DNA of 23,721 nucleotides from positions 4,975-28,695 of the forward strand of contig DBLB01000022.1 of assembly GCA_002298695.1 (NCBI GenBank). Direction: 5' to 3'. A program made the position numbers and the translations under genes. Position 1 is the stretch's first letter. Each line of letters opens with the position of its first letter. Positions 1-7,664 of the stretch are shown one piece after another. Origin of the DNA: Clostridiales bacterium UBA735 (lineage in GTDB: Bacteria > Bacillota > Clostridia > Oscillospirales > Oscillospiraceae). Below the pieces are notes generated by a model. The model was not told where the DNA came from. It searched no databases and was given only the letters and a program-made list of their open reading frames with translations.

Positions 1-2
1 AG

Positions 3-1070
3 GTCGTCGTCGACTGGAGCTACCAGCCGCTGACCAAGCTGCACGTCCGCCACCAGTCGCTCACCACGATGAGCACGCTTGACAACTACGAAGAGGCCCG
101 CTGGCAGCACTATGTCGACAAGATCCCCTGCCGCATCTACCTCATCTCCGAGGATCCGGACGGCCTGCGCGGCGTGAATCAGGAGAAGATGGCCAAGGCC
201 CAGCAGAAAAAGTATCCGCTCATCAAGGGCTACCGCGACCAGATCGAAAACAAATACCAATGGTGCATCGCAGCCGTGCCCGGTGTAAAGTGGGCCAAGA
301 AGCTCTTCCCGGAGCTGCGGGCCAGCCAGGCCGTGGAAAAGCTGTGGGAGGCCATCCTGCACACGTCGCGTGTTGACGACGATCCTGTCGCGGCCTGGAA
401 TGCACACAACGCCGACCTCAAATCCCGCTGTGACCATCTCAACAGCCTCGGCATCCGCGAGCTTCGCTACCATGCCTCCAACGGCACCGACCTGCGCGTC
501 GGCATGATCCCCGAGGCGCAGTTCTGCGGCGGCGGCGAGACGAGCCTGCAGGGCATCTTCTTCAACCCGAATATCCCAACCGAGGAATGCTTCATCTCCC
601 CGAAGCGCGGCGTGGCCGAGGGCATCGTCTATTCGAGCAAGCCGATGAGCTATCAGGGCCAGCTCATCGACCGGTTCTGGATCCGCTTCCATGAGGGCAA
701 GGCCATCGAATGGGGCGCGGAGGAAAACGAGACCCTGCTCACCAAGCTCATCACCATGGACGAGGGCAGCGCCTACCTCGGCGAATGCGCGCTCGTGCCG
801 TTCAATTCTCCGATCAACGAGACCGGTATCCTGTTCTACAACACGCTGTTTGACGAAAATGCCTGCTGCCATCTCGCGCTCGGCATGGGCTTTGCGGACA
901 CCATCCGCGATTTTGAGCACAAGACACTCGAGGAGGTCCGTGCGCTCGGCGTGAACGACTCCATGATCCACGAGGACTTTATGATCGGCACAGCCGACCT
1001 CTCTATCGACGCCGTCTGCGCCGACGGCTCCGTGCAGCCCGTCTTCCGGGACGGCACCTGGGCCTTCTGA
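3..1070 (+). CDS. M29-family aminopeptidase, 5'-truncated by the window edge
   Basis: Metal-dependent cytosolic aminopeptidase that removes N-terminal residues from peptides (AmpS/PepS/aminopeptidase T family, M29). The reading frame is open from base 3, so the real start lies upstream; 355 residues are visible, and the family is usually about 410, so roughly 55 are missing. The visible N-terminus (VVVDWSYQPLTKLHVRHQSL) already matches the family. Further family signatures are the GTDLRVGM block, the EECFISPKRGVAEG block with a metal-ligand Glu, the FYNTLFDENACCHLALG block with a ligand His, and HEDFMIGTADLSIDA near the end carrying His and Asp ligands. A methionine codon at 69 gives an internal open frame but is not a credible start, because conserved family sequence lies upstream of it. 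A hairpin follows the stop. Confidence 0.9.
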   Translation, partial: VVVDWSYQPLTKLHVRHQSLTTMSTLDNYEEARWQHYVDKIPCRIYLISEDPDGLRGVNQEKMAKAQQKKYPLIKGYRDQIENKYQWCIAAVPGVKWAKKLFPELRASQAVEKLWEAILHTSRVDDDPVAAWNAHNADLKSRCDHLNSLGIRELRYHASNGTDLRVGMIPEAQFCGGGETSLQGIFFNPNIPTEECFISPKRGVAEGIVYSSKPMSYQGQLIDRFWIRFHEGKAIEWGAEENETLLTKLITMDEGSAYLGECALVPFNSPINETGILFYNTLFDENACCHLALGMGFADTIRDFEHKTLEEVRALGVNDSMIHEDFMIGTADLSIDAVCADGSVQPVFRDGTWAF

Positions 1071-1098
1071 GCACAAGCCACTGAAAAGCCTGACTATC

Positions 1099-1140
1099 CC
1101 CCCATCTAGCCGCATAGGCTGTAATGGGGGTGTTGCTTTT
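1099..1140 (+). terminator. Hairpin after the aminopeptidase, overlapping the pdaA ribosome binding site
   Basis: Arms CCCCCAT (1099-1105) and ATGGGGG (1124-1130) pair perfectly, with an inner AGCC/GGCT helix. The stretch TGTTGCTTTT follows directly. It could end the upstream transcript. The 3' arm also contains the only G-rich Shine-Dalgarno candidate for the next gene, so it could instead hide that ribosome binding site on read-through RNA. Confidence 0.45.
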
Positions 1141-1938
1141 ATGGGGAAATTTCAACAGTTCTGCCGCGAAAACGCACGGCTTCTACTGGCGCTCAGCGCC
1201 GTGCTGGCCTTTTGCGCGGTGCTGCCGGTCATGTTCGCCGCGACCGCGATCCCGACGGGCTCTTGGGGGCTCAGCTTTCGCACCGAGGGGCAGCCACCCG
1301 TCGGCAATGCAACTGCCGGTGCCCTGCGGGACTATGACGCCGTCTATGTCGGCGATACCGAAGAAAAGGTCATCTACCTGACCTTCGACGCTGGATATGA
1401 AAACGGCTATACCGCGTCCATTCTCGACACACTCGCGGCGCATAACGTCAAGGCCGCCTTTTTCGTCGTCGGCAGCTATGTGGAAAACAATCCGGAGCTT
1501 ATCCAGCGCATGGCAGACGAGGGGCATATCGTCGGCAACCACACCTGGCACCATTACGACATGGCCGAGATCTCCGATCTGCCGTCGTTCACACGCGAGC
1601 TGCAAAGCGTCTCGGACAAATACCGTGAGATCACCGGGCGGGAAATGCCGCCTTACTATCGCCCGCCGCGCGGCGTATACAGCGAAGACAATCTGAGAAT
1701 GGCCAAACAGCTCGGCTATCGGACGGTGTTCTGGAGTCTGGCCTATGTGGACTGGTATCAGGATGATCAGCCGACGCACGAGCAGGCGTTTTCCAAGCTC
1801 CTGCCACGGATTCACCCCGGCGCGATCGTCCTCCTGCACTCGACGTCGCGCACCAATGCGGAGATTCTCGATGAGCTTCTCACCCGCTGGGAAGCTCTGG
1901 GCTACCGCTTCGGCACGCTGGAGGAGCTGTTCGCCTAG
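1141..1938 (+). CDS. pdaA: Polysaccharide deacetylase, PdaA-like (delta-lactam biosynthetic de-N-acetylase)
   Basis: Secreted NodB-fold carbohydrate esterase (CE4) of 265 residues. PdaA proteins remove the acetyl group from N-acetylmuramic acid as the first step to muramic delta-lactam in the spore cortex. An N-terminal hydrophobic segment (about residues 13-36) is a signal peptide or anchor. It is followed by SWGLSF (41-46), typical of the PdaA subgroup. Catalytic motifs: TFDAGYENG with the Asp at 83, HTWHH with zinc-ligand His 134 and 138, RPPRG (174-178), and LLHS with His 233. The start at 1141 is the only in-frame start near the hydrophobic segment. Its G-rich Shine-Dalgarno (1126-1132) lies in a hairpin arm. 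It suggests a spore former. PdaB or a vegetative peptidoglycan deacetylase is less likely given the motif spelling. Confidence 0.88.
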   Translation: MGKFQQFCRENARLLLALSAVLAFCAVLPVMFAATAIPTGSWGLSFRTEGQPPVGNATAGALRDYDAVYVGDTEEKVIYLTFDAGYENGYTASILDTLAAHNVKAAFFVVGSYVENNPELIQRMADEGHIVGNHTWHHYDMAEISDLPSFTRELQSVSDKYREITGREMPPYYRPPRGVYSEDNLRMAKQLGYRTVFWSLAYVDWYQDDQPTHEQAFSKLLPRIHPGAIVLLHSTSRTNAEILDELLTRWEALGYRFGTLEELFA

Positions 1939-2035
1939 CCGCGTTTCGCCCTGTCCAGTCACCAATCGGCGCAACCGGCATACCATGGAATGAGCGAGCA
2001 AAGAAACGCTACGTTATTTTTCAGGAGGTTTCGTT

Positions 2036-2170
2036 ATGTCTTGCAATAACAATTCATCCGGCTTCTGCGCCTTCGGCAGCAACTGGTGGTGGGTCATCAT
2101 CCTGATCCTCATCCTGTTCTGGAACGGCAATGGCAGCAGCTGCGGCTGCGATAACGGCTGCGGCTGCTGA
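2036..2170 (+). CDS. 44-residue Cys-rich single-pass membrane microprotein
   Basis: Short gene with a strong Shine-Dalgarno, AGGAGG at 2023-2028, 7 bases before the ATG. The N-terminus is Asn/Ser rich with Cys at 3 and 11. A hydrophobic helix starts with three Trp at 17-19 and runs through Ile/Leu to about residue 29. The tail is Gly/Asn rich with Cys at 36, 38, 42 and 44, the last residue. I do not recognise a named family. The general plan (tiny, one membrane helix, Gly-rich) resembles small sporulation proteins such as the YjcZ group, and it sits after a spore-cortex gene, so a sporulation or envelope role is possible but is inference only. The Cys tail could bind a metal or form disulfides. 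Confidence 0.7.
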   Translation: MSCNNNSSGFCAFGSNWWWVIILILILFWNGNGSSCGCDNGCGC

Positions 2171-2191
2171 GCGCCTACATCGCAAACCAAA

Positions 2192-2221
2192 AAACGGAGC
2201 TGTCGTCAGACAGCTCCGTTT
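2192..2221. terminator. Convergent terminator between the microprotein gene and mutY
   Basis: A perfect 13-bp stem (2192-2204 with 2209-2221) closes a GTCA loop. Read on the minus strand it is followed by a T-rich run (complement of the A-run at 2186-2191), so it best serves mutY. On the plus strand only three T remain, inside the stem, so it is a weaker stop for the microprotein gene. Confidence 0.8.
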
Positions 2222-2262
2222 CAGCATGTCGAAATGTCTTTTCGCCCCTGCCGCAGCCGTTT

Positions 2263-3297
2263 CTACAGTGCTTCCCAGAACTGCCGGAAGGCCGTGGGGA
2301 GGGAAATGTCGCGTGCAAAGCGTGCGCCATCCACCCAGGTAAAGCCGCCGCCGGGCGCGCAGACCTCGACATAGTAACATCGCAGCTGCCATGTGATGTG
2401 CGTGAAGATGTGCTGCTTTTCGAGCTGTTTTTTCAGCTCCGCGGGCCGGAGGCCCCACGTCTCGAGCAGCGAGAGCGCAGCTTGCGGCTCTAAAAAGCCG
2501 TCGACGTTCGGCAGCTCCCAGAGGTCCGCGAGCAGGCCCTTCGCGGGACGCTTGCGGACGGCGGTCCGGTCGCCGCACGTGAGGAAGAAGACTGTTTTCT
2601 GCTCCGCGCGGCGGGGCTTTTTTGCGTCCTTGACCGGGATGGCGCGCCAGAGCTCTCCTTCCCGGCTTTGGCAGAAGGCCGCAACGGGGCAAAGATCGCA
2701 GTGCGGCGCGCCGTTCGGTGCGCAGACCGTCGCGCCGAGCTCCATGAGGGCCTGCGTCGTCTCGGCGCAGCGCCCGGCGGGGTAAATTTCCGCAAGGGCA
2801 GCGGTATAGTCCTTTTTGACTGCGGGCTGCGTGACGGGGCGCTCGTCCGCCGTCAGGCGGGAGACGACGCGGAGCACGTTGCCGTCGACGGCGGGCGTGG
2901 GCAGGCCGAAGCAGATGGAACTGATCGCGCCGGCGGTATAGTCGCCGATGCCGGGCAGGGCGCGGATCTTGTCATATTCTGTCGGAAATACACCGCCATA
3001 ATCGGAGACGATCTGCTGCGCGGCCTTCTGCAGGTTGCGCACGCGGGAGTAGTAACCGAGGCCCTCCCAGAGCTTGTGCAGCCGGTCGGGGTCGCACGCG
3101 GCGAGGGACGGGATGTCCGGCAGCTCGGCGAGGAAGCGGGCATAGTAGCCCTTCACGGCCTCGACGCGCGTCTGCTGGAGCATGATCTCCGAGAGCCAGA
3201 CGTGATAGGGTCCATGGTCACGCCGCCACGGCAGATCGCGTTTATTTGATTCGTACCAGCCGAGCAGCGGCGGGAGAAATGCAGGAGATAAGAGCAT
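2263..3297 (-). CDS. mutY: A/G-specific adenine DNA glycosylase MutY
   Basis: Base-excision repair enzyme that removes adenine mispaired with 8-oxoguanine or guanine; 344 residues, normal for the family. Family blocks in order: LPWRRD near residue 20, SEIMLQQTRVEAVKGYY, the helix-hairpin-helix LPGIGDYTAGAI, then VDGNVLRV with the catalytic Asp. A four-Cys iron-sulfur loop follows (CAPNGAPHC, DLC, PVAAFC). The C-terminal part is the NUDIX-like 8-oxoG recognition domain. The first Cys spacing is seven residues, against six in the E. coli enzyme. The start at 3297 gives the usual MutY N-terminus; the frame stays open further upstream, but that part overlaps the promoter and the divergent gene. 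Single-gene transcript with its own promoter (3331-3359) and terminator. Confidence 0.93.
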   Translation of the reverse strand: MLLSPAFLPPLLGWYESNKRDLPWRRDHGPYHVWLSEIMLQQTRVEAVKGYYARFLAELPDIPSLAACDPDRLHKLWEGLGYYSRVRNLQKAAQQIVSDYGGVFPTEYDKIRALPGIGDYTAGAISSICFGLPTPAVDGNVLRVVSRLTADERPVTQPAVKKDYTAALAEIYPAGRCAETTQALMELGATVCAPNGAPHCDLCPVAAFCQSREGELWRAIPVKDAKKPRRAEQKTVFFLTCGDRTAVRKRPAKGLLADLWELPNVDGFLEPQAALSLLETWGLRPAELKKQLEKQHIFTHITWQLRCYYVEVCAPGGGFTWVDGARFARDISLPTAFRQFWEAL

Positions 3298-3330
3298 GTT
3301 TGAAGTTCCTTTTCGAATCGCATTTTTTAC

Positions 3331-3359
3331 ATTGTACGTGTTGCGGCAGCGCTTGTCAA
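3331..3359 (-). promoter_or_regulatory. SigA-type promoter of mutY
   Basis: On the minus strand, TTGACA (complement of 3354-3359), a 17-base spacer, then TACAAT (complement of 3331-3336). The -35 box is a full consensus match. It overlaps the -35 box of the divergent promoter, so the two probably compete for RNA polymerase. Confidence 0.75.
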
Positions 3360-3381
3360 ATGGGATGCGGCGGTTTATAAT
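3353..3381 (+). promoter_or_regulatory. SigA-type promoter of the HAD-MFS-lipoprotein-GDPD cluster
   Basis: TTGTCA at 3353-3358, a 17-base spacer, and a consensus TATAAT at 3376-3381. The predicted start near 3388 leaves a very short leader before the TTG start at 3405. Confidence 0.8.
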
Positions 3382-3404
3382 GGAAGCAGATCTGAGGTGG
3401 TTTT

Positions 3405-4208
3405 TTGGCATTACAGGACAAGCGGTTATTTCTGCTCGACATGGATGGGACGATCTATCTGAGCGAGCAGCTATTCGACGGGACGATCGATTTTCTGAAC
3501 TATGTGAAGCGCATCGGCGGGAGATACCTGTTTCTGACGAACAATTCCTCACGCGGAACAGACGCCTACATTGCAAAAATGAAGCGGCTCGGGATCGAGG
3601 CGTTCCCGGAGGATTTTCTGACATCGGCGGACGCAGCGGTGGACTATTTTCATCAAGATCCGCCGGAAGGAAACATCTATATCTGCGGAACGGAGTCGCT
3701 CAAGGGGCAGCTCCGCACGGCGGGACTGCCGGTCGCGGCGGATAAGGACGACCAGGTGTCGACGGTGCTGCTCGGCTATGACACGGAGCTGACATACCAG
3801 AAGCTCGAGGACTGCTGCATCCTGCTCGGGCGCGGCGCGGATTATATCGCGACGCACCCGGACATGGTCTGCCCGACGTGGTACGGCAGCGCGCCGGACT
3901 GCGGCAGCGTGATTGAAATGCTGCATACCGCGACCGGGCGGCGGCCGAAGATCCTCGGCAAGCCGCAGCCGGACATGGCCCTCGCCGCGATGCGGCGCAC
4001 CGGATATGCGCCGGAGCAGACGTGCATCCTCGGCGACCGCATCTACACGGACATCGCCTGCGGCGTGAACGCGGGAATTGACGCGGTCTTCCTGCTCTCG
4101 GGCGAGGGCGTGATGGCAGACATTGAAACATACAACGTCCATCCCAGCTATGTATTTCAGAACATCCGGGCATTTTTGACGGAATTGGAAAAAGGAGAAG
4201 CGGTATGA
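3405..4208 (+). CDS. HAD-superfamily phosphatase, subfamily IIA (NagD/AraL/4-nitrophenylphosphatase-like)
   Basis: Cytosolic magnesium-dependent phosphatase of 267 residues. HAD motif I is LDMDGT, with nucleophile Asp 12 and acid/base Asp 14. Motif II is FLTNNSS (Thr 45, Asn 46, Asn 47), typical of class IIA. The C2 cap follows, with GTESLKGQL and ATHPDMVCPT. The motif III Lys is in KILGKPQPDM and motif IV is GDRIYTDIACG. Class IIA members act on sugar phosphates, glycerol phosphate, phosphoglycolate or nucleotides; the substrate cannot be read from the sequence. The start is TTG, with GAGGTGG just upstream; no ATG fits before motif I. It shares a 4-base overlap with the MFS gene, so the two are likely translationally coupled. 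With a phosphodiesterase gene in the same cluster, glycerol phosphate is a plausible substrate (inference). Confidence 0.9.
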   Translation: MALQDKRLFLLDMDGTIYLSEQLFDGTIDFLNYVKRIGGRYLFLTNNSSRGTDAYIAKMKRLGIEAFPEDFLTSADAAVDYFHQDPPEGNIYICGTESLKGQLRTAGLPVAADKDDQVSTVLLGYDTELTYQKLEDCCILLGRGADYIATHPDMVCPTWYGSAPDCGSVIEMLHTATGRRPKILGKPQPDMALAAMRRTGYAPEQTCILGDRIYTDIACGVNAGIDAVFLLSGEGVMADIETYNVHPSYVFQNIRAFLTELEKGEAV

Positions 4209-5551
4209 AGCTCAACAACAAGCGCACCATCCTCGTCGGTCTGGCGTTCCTCTCCATCTGCGCGTTCTGGCAGATGTACGACAACATCGTGCCGCTGATC
4301 TTAACGCGGACGTTCCACATGAACGAGACCGTCTCCGGCCTCATCATGGCGGCGGACAACATCCTCGCGCTGTTCCTGCTGCCGTTCTTCGGCTCGCTCT
4401 CTGACCGGACGAGCACGAAGATCGGCAAGCGGATGCCGTTCATCCTGTTCGGCACGGGCTGCGCCATCATTCTGATGAATCTGCTGCCATTCATTGAAAA
4501 CAGCTACTATGCCGCGCCGGGCACGGCGAAGACCGTCTCGTTCGTCGTCGTGCTGGGTCTGCTGCTCATCGCGATGGGGACGTACCGCTCCCCGGCTGTG
4601 GCACTGATGCCGGACGTGACGCCGAAGCCGCTGCGCTCGCGCGGCAACGCGATCATCAATCTGATGGGCGCGGTGGGTGGTATTCTGTATCTGGCCATCA
4701 CGTCGGTGCTCTATTCGCAGTCGCGGCTCGAGGCCATCGAGGCTGCGGGCAGCCGCGTGAACTATCAGCCGCTGTTTATGATCGTGTCGGCCATCATGTT
4801 CGTCTCGATCGGCGTGCTGTTCCTGACGATCAAGGAACCGAAGCTGACTGCGGAGAATCAGGCGCTCGAGGCCGCGCACCCGGAATGGAACCTCGCGACC
4901 GAGGACTCTGCCGGACATGAGGTCCTGCCCGCGCCGGTCAAGCGGAGCCTTGGCTTTTTGCTGGCCTCCATCGCGCTCTGGTTCATCGGCTACAACGGCG
5001 TGACGACGTGGTTCACGACCTACGTCAGCGAGGTCATGGGACAGGGGCTCGGCGGCGCGTCGACCTGCCTGCTCATCGCGACGGCGGGCGCCATCGTCTC
5101 GTATATCCCGATCGGACAGATCGCCTCGAAGATCGGGCGGAAAAAGACCATTCTCGGCGGCGTCATCCTGCTGGCATTCTGCTTCGCGCTCGGCTACGTG
5201 CTGACGACCGCGTATCAGAGCATCAATGCCGTCATGTTCGTCGTCTTCGCGCTCGTCGGCCTGGCCTGGGCGGCCATCAACGTCAACTCGCTGCCGATGG
5301 TCGTTGAGATGTGCCGCGGCAGCGATATCGGCAAGTTCACGGGCTATTATTACACGGCGTCGATGGCTGCACAGGTGGTCACACCGGTCGTGGCCGGGAC
5401 GCTGATGCGGCACATCGACTATCGCGTGCTGTTCCCGTATGCGGCATTTTTTGTGGCGCTCTCCGGCGTGACGATGTGCTTCGTGCGCCACGGCGACGCA
5501 AAGGCCGAGGGCAAGCGCGGCCTCGAAGCATTCGAGGAGATGGACGACTGA
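4205..5551 (+). CDS. MFS transporter, GPH/SLC45-like
   Basis: Twelve-helix major facilitator permease of 448 residues in the cytoplasmic membrane. The loop between helices 2 and 3 reads GSLSDRTSTKIGKRMPFIL, the form of MFS motif A found in glycoside-pentoside-hexuronide and SLC45-type sugar symporters. A second copy-like loop, GQIASKIGRKKTILGG, lies in the C-terminal half. A long acidic hydrophilic loop at about residues 212-245 separates the two six-helix bundles. Substrate unknown; a sugar, polyol or phosphodiester is possible. The ATG overlaps the stop of the phosphatase gene, and the stop overlaps the start of the lipoprotein gene by one base, so the three genes form an operon. Confidence 0.88.
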   Translation: MKLNNKRTILVGLAFLSICAFWQMYDNIVPLILTRTFHMNETVSGLIMAADNILALFLLPFFGSLSDRTSTKIGKRMPFILFGTGCAIILMNLLPFIENSYYAAPGTAKTVSFVVVLGLLLIAMGTYRSPAVALMPDVTPKPLRSRGNAIINLMGAVGGILYLAITSVLYSQSRLEAIEAAGSRVNYQPLFMIVSAIMFVSIGVLFLTIKEPKLTAENQALEAAHPEWNLATEDSAGHEVLPAPVKRSLGFLLASIALWFIGYNGVTTWFTTYVSEVMGQGLGGASTCLLIATAGAIVSYIPIGQIASKIGRKKTILGGVILLAFCFALGYVLTTAYQSINAVMFVVFALVGLAWAAINVNSLPMVVEMCRGSDIGKFTGYYYTASMAAQVVTPVVAGTLMRHIDYRVLFPYAAFFVALSGVTMCFVRHGDAKAEGKRGLEAFEEMDD

Positions 5552-6705
5552 TGAAGCGTCTAGCTGCAATTTTTCTGCTGTTGCTGCTCCTGGCCGGCTG
5601 TGCAGAGAATACCGTTCCGGCACAGGAGCTGGAACCGGCGCATACGCATTCGGCAGAAACGCAGACTGCGGAAGCTCCAGAACCATCCGAAACGCCGGAA
5701 GAACCGGACTATGGCGACGCAGCGTTTTGCGGCGGCATCACGCTGTTCGCGGGCGACACGCTTGCTCTCGTGAACAGTGCAGAGGTGACGATGGAGGGCG
5801 CGCCGTTCCTAGAGGGCGACGAGTTCTACGTGCCGCTGCGCTTCGCAGCCGAGGCGCTCGGCTGGCACTACGCGGAAAACGGCGATACCATCACGCTCTC
5901 GGCGACGAAAACATGGGAGTGGGGCGTCGATTTTGCCCCGGACAGCGGATATGACCTCCGGCCCTGCAAGCCGGTCTCGCAGGAGCTGGGCCTGACGGTC
6001 GGCGAACGGACGTTTACGCGGAACGGCGAAGCGGTCGAAAGCTGCTCTGCGGGCGTGCCGGTTCGGCGGGACGGCGTGGTATTCCTGCCGCTGGACTTTT
6101 TGACATTTTCCGACGGGAAGGGGCAGCAGTTCGTCCCATGGCTGTTCGGCGGCAGCACCTATGACCCGGAAACGGGCTATGCGATCCTGAACGGGCAGCG
6201 GAACGAGGCGGGACTTGGCGGCTTTACCGTCTGGCAGAACTGGGACGAGCTCCAGGCGGAGCAGCGCGAGAGCTTTGCGGAGACCGGCATGCTTGGGCAG
6301 AGCTCAATCGGGGAATACAACGTCGTGGCCTATACACGCGGCGGGCTGCGCGTCCACGTGCTGCGGCCAATGGCCGGCGGAACGGAATCTTCCGGCGACT
6401 ACGCCGGCGCGATCGTCGGCGTGTATACGTCCGACCCCAATATTGCCACGCCGCGCGGCCTGCGCCCCGGCGATGCGTGGGAGAAGGTAGAGCAGGTCTA
6501 TGATGGCAGCTTCGCCGATTCGCTCTCGCTCCGGCTGGACGAGGACGATACCATCGCGGAGCTGGGGCTCCATTCGCCGTATTACGACATCCCGCCCGCG
6601 GGCTGCCACACGCTGAGCGAGCAGCACATGTTTCACTACTGGATGGCGCATCCGGAGGATGCGCCGGATCATTGGGATCCCGTCACAAAAGACTTGGATG
6701 ACTGA
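5551..6705 (+). CDS. Stalk-domain (copper amine oxidase N-terminal-like) lipoprotein
   Basis: Surface lipoprotein of 384 residues. It has a classic type II signal with lipobox LAGC (Cys 17). A low-complexity Pro/Glu/Thr spacer runs to about residue 55. The next part (about 60-170) has the signatures of the copper amine oxidase N-domain ('stalk domain'): FYVPLRFAAEALGWHY and VVFLPLDFL, which are the strand-helix repeats of that fold. No copper-oxidase catalytic domain is present. The rest (about 170-384) is an extracellular domain I do not recognise; it includes a GLRPGDAWEKVEQVY helix, as in small surface domains that respond to ligand load. The start at 5551 is set by the signal peptide and a one-base overlap with the transporter stop. 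It may assist the transporter or phosphodiesterase at the cell surface. Confidence 0.75.
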   Translation: MKRLAAIFLLLLLLAGCAENTVPAQELEPAHTHSAETQTAEAPEPSETPEEPDYGDAAFCGGITLFAGDTLALVNSAEVTMEGAPFLEGDEFYVPLRFAAEALGWHYAENGDTITLSATKTWEWGVDFAPDSGYDLRPCKPVSQELGLTVGERTFTRNGEAVESCSAGVPVRRDGVVFLPLDFLTFSDGKGQQFVPWLFGGSTYDPETGYAILNGQRNEAGLGGFTVWQNWDELQAEQRESFAETGMLGQSSIGEYNVVAYTRGGLRVHVLRPMAGGTESSGDYAGAIVGVYTSDPNIATPRGLRPGDAWEKVEQVYDGSFADSLSLRLDEDDTIAELGLHSPYYDIPPAGCHTLSEQHMFHYWMAHPEDAPDHWDPVTKDLDD

Positions 6706-6727
6706 CACGGAGAAGGAGATGTGAAAA

Positions 6728-7549
6728 ATGGTCATCGTATGGATCTTCGCGGTTTTGCTCGCTTTGTATCTGGTGCTGCTGCTTCTGCTGCGCTGCCGGA
6801 AGGGCAATGAAGCCTGGGCGAAGCTGAAGCCGCAGCGCTATGCGCACCGCGGCTATCACGACAAGCCCACGATCCCGGAAAACTCGATGCCGGCGTTCCG
6901 CCGGGCAATCGAGCACGGATGGGGCGCGGAGCTGGACGTGCATCTGCTGCGCGACGGGACGCTCGCCGTGTTCCACGACTCCGACCTGAAGCGCTGCGCG
7001 AACGTCGAGGGGCAAATCGAAGATCTCGACCTCGAAGGACTGCGCGAGCTGCGCCTCGAGGGCACGGACGAACAGGTGCCGCTGTTTGACGACGTGCTCG
7101 CGCTTTTCGAGGGCAAGCAGCCGCTGATCATCGAGCTGAAGACCGCGAAGGGCAACCACCGCGCGCTGGCCGAGGCGGTCTGCAGGCGGCTGGATTCGTA
7201 TACGGGCGATTTCTGCATCGAGTCGTTCGACCCGTTCGCGGTCGCGGACGTGCGGAAGCTGCGGCCCGGCATCTGCCGCGGGCAGCTGAGCATGAACTTT
7301 TTGAAGGAGCCGTCGGGCCTGCCGTGGTATCAGCGTTTTTTGATGACGAACGTCCTGCTGAACTGGTACACGCGGCCGGATTTCCTCGCGTATCAGTTCT
7401 CCGACCGGGATAATTTCTGCCTCGACCTCGCGCGGCGCGTCTGGGGCGTGCAGGAGGTGAGCTGGACCATCCGCAGCAAGGACGATCTGCTCGCGTGCGA
7501 AAAGTTCGGCTCGATCGGCATTTTTGAGAAATTTGATCCGGAAGCCTGA
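6728..7549 (+). CDS. Membrane-anchored glycerophosphodiester phosphodiesterase
   Basis: Hydrolyses glycerophosphodiesters to glycerol 3-phosphate and an alcohol. The protein has 273 residues: one N-terminal membrane helix (about 3-22), then a GDPD TIM barrel. Catalytic signatures: AHRG (His 40, Arg 41), PENS (Glu 51, Asn 52), AELDVHLLRDG (Glu 68, Asp 70) and VFHD (His 83), with the metal-ligand Glu in LIIELK. The C-terminal SWTIRSKDDLL strand-turn matches the family's usual 'WTVN' position. The Shine-Dalgarno is GAAGGAGATG. It is the last gene of the cluster, 22 bases after the lipoprotein gene, and is followed by a strong terminator. The product could feed the HAD phosphatase encoded first in the cluster (inference). 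Confidence 0.9.
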   Translation: MVIVWIFAVLLALYLVLLLLLRCRKGNEAWAKLKPQRYAHRGYHDKPTIPENSMPAFRRAIEHGWGAELDVHLLRDGTLAVFHDSDLKRCANVEGQIEDLDLEGLRELRLEGTDEQVPLFDDVLALFEGKQPLIIELKTAKGNHRALAEAVCRRLDSYTGDFCIESFDPFAVADVRKLRPGICRGQLSMNFLKEPSGLPWYQRFLMTNVLLNWYTRPDFLAYQFSDRDNFCLDLARRVWGVQEVSWTIRSKDDLLACEKFGSIGIFEKFDPEA

Positions 7550-7605
7550 CGTTCAGACACCCGCCGGCGCGCTTTGCCCGCCTGTCCGAGCGCCTTTAAA
7601 ACGCC

Positions 7606-7653
7606 AAAAGCCCCGCATTTCTCTCCTTTGGGAACAGAAATGCGGGGGCTTTT
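7606..7653. terminator. Bidirectional terminator between the GDPD gene and tcdA
   Basis: The arms AAAAGCCCCGCATTTCT and AGAAATGCGGGGGCTTTT pair over 17 bp with one bulged base. T runs leave the stem in both directions. It ends the plus-strand cluster and the minus-strand met-rrf2-tcdA unit. Confidence 0.9.
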
Positions 7654-7664
7654 ACATTTATGGA

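Noticed and set aside
1124..1381. ATG at 1124 as a separate small gene
   Set aside because: It is a different frame over the start of pdaA, and the predicted protein is Arg/Pro rich with no motif.
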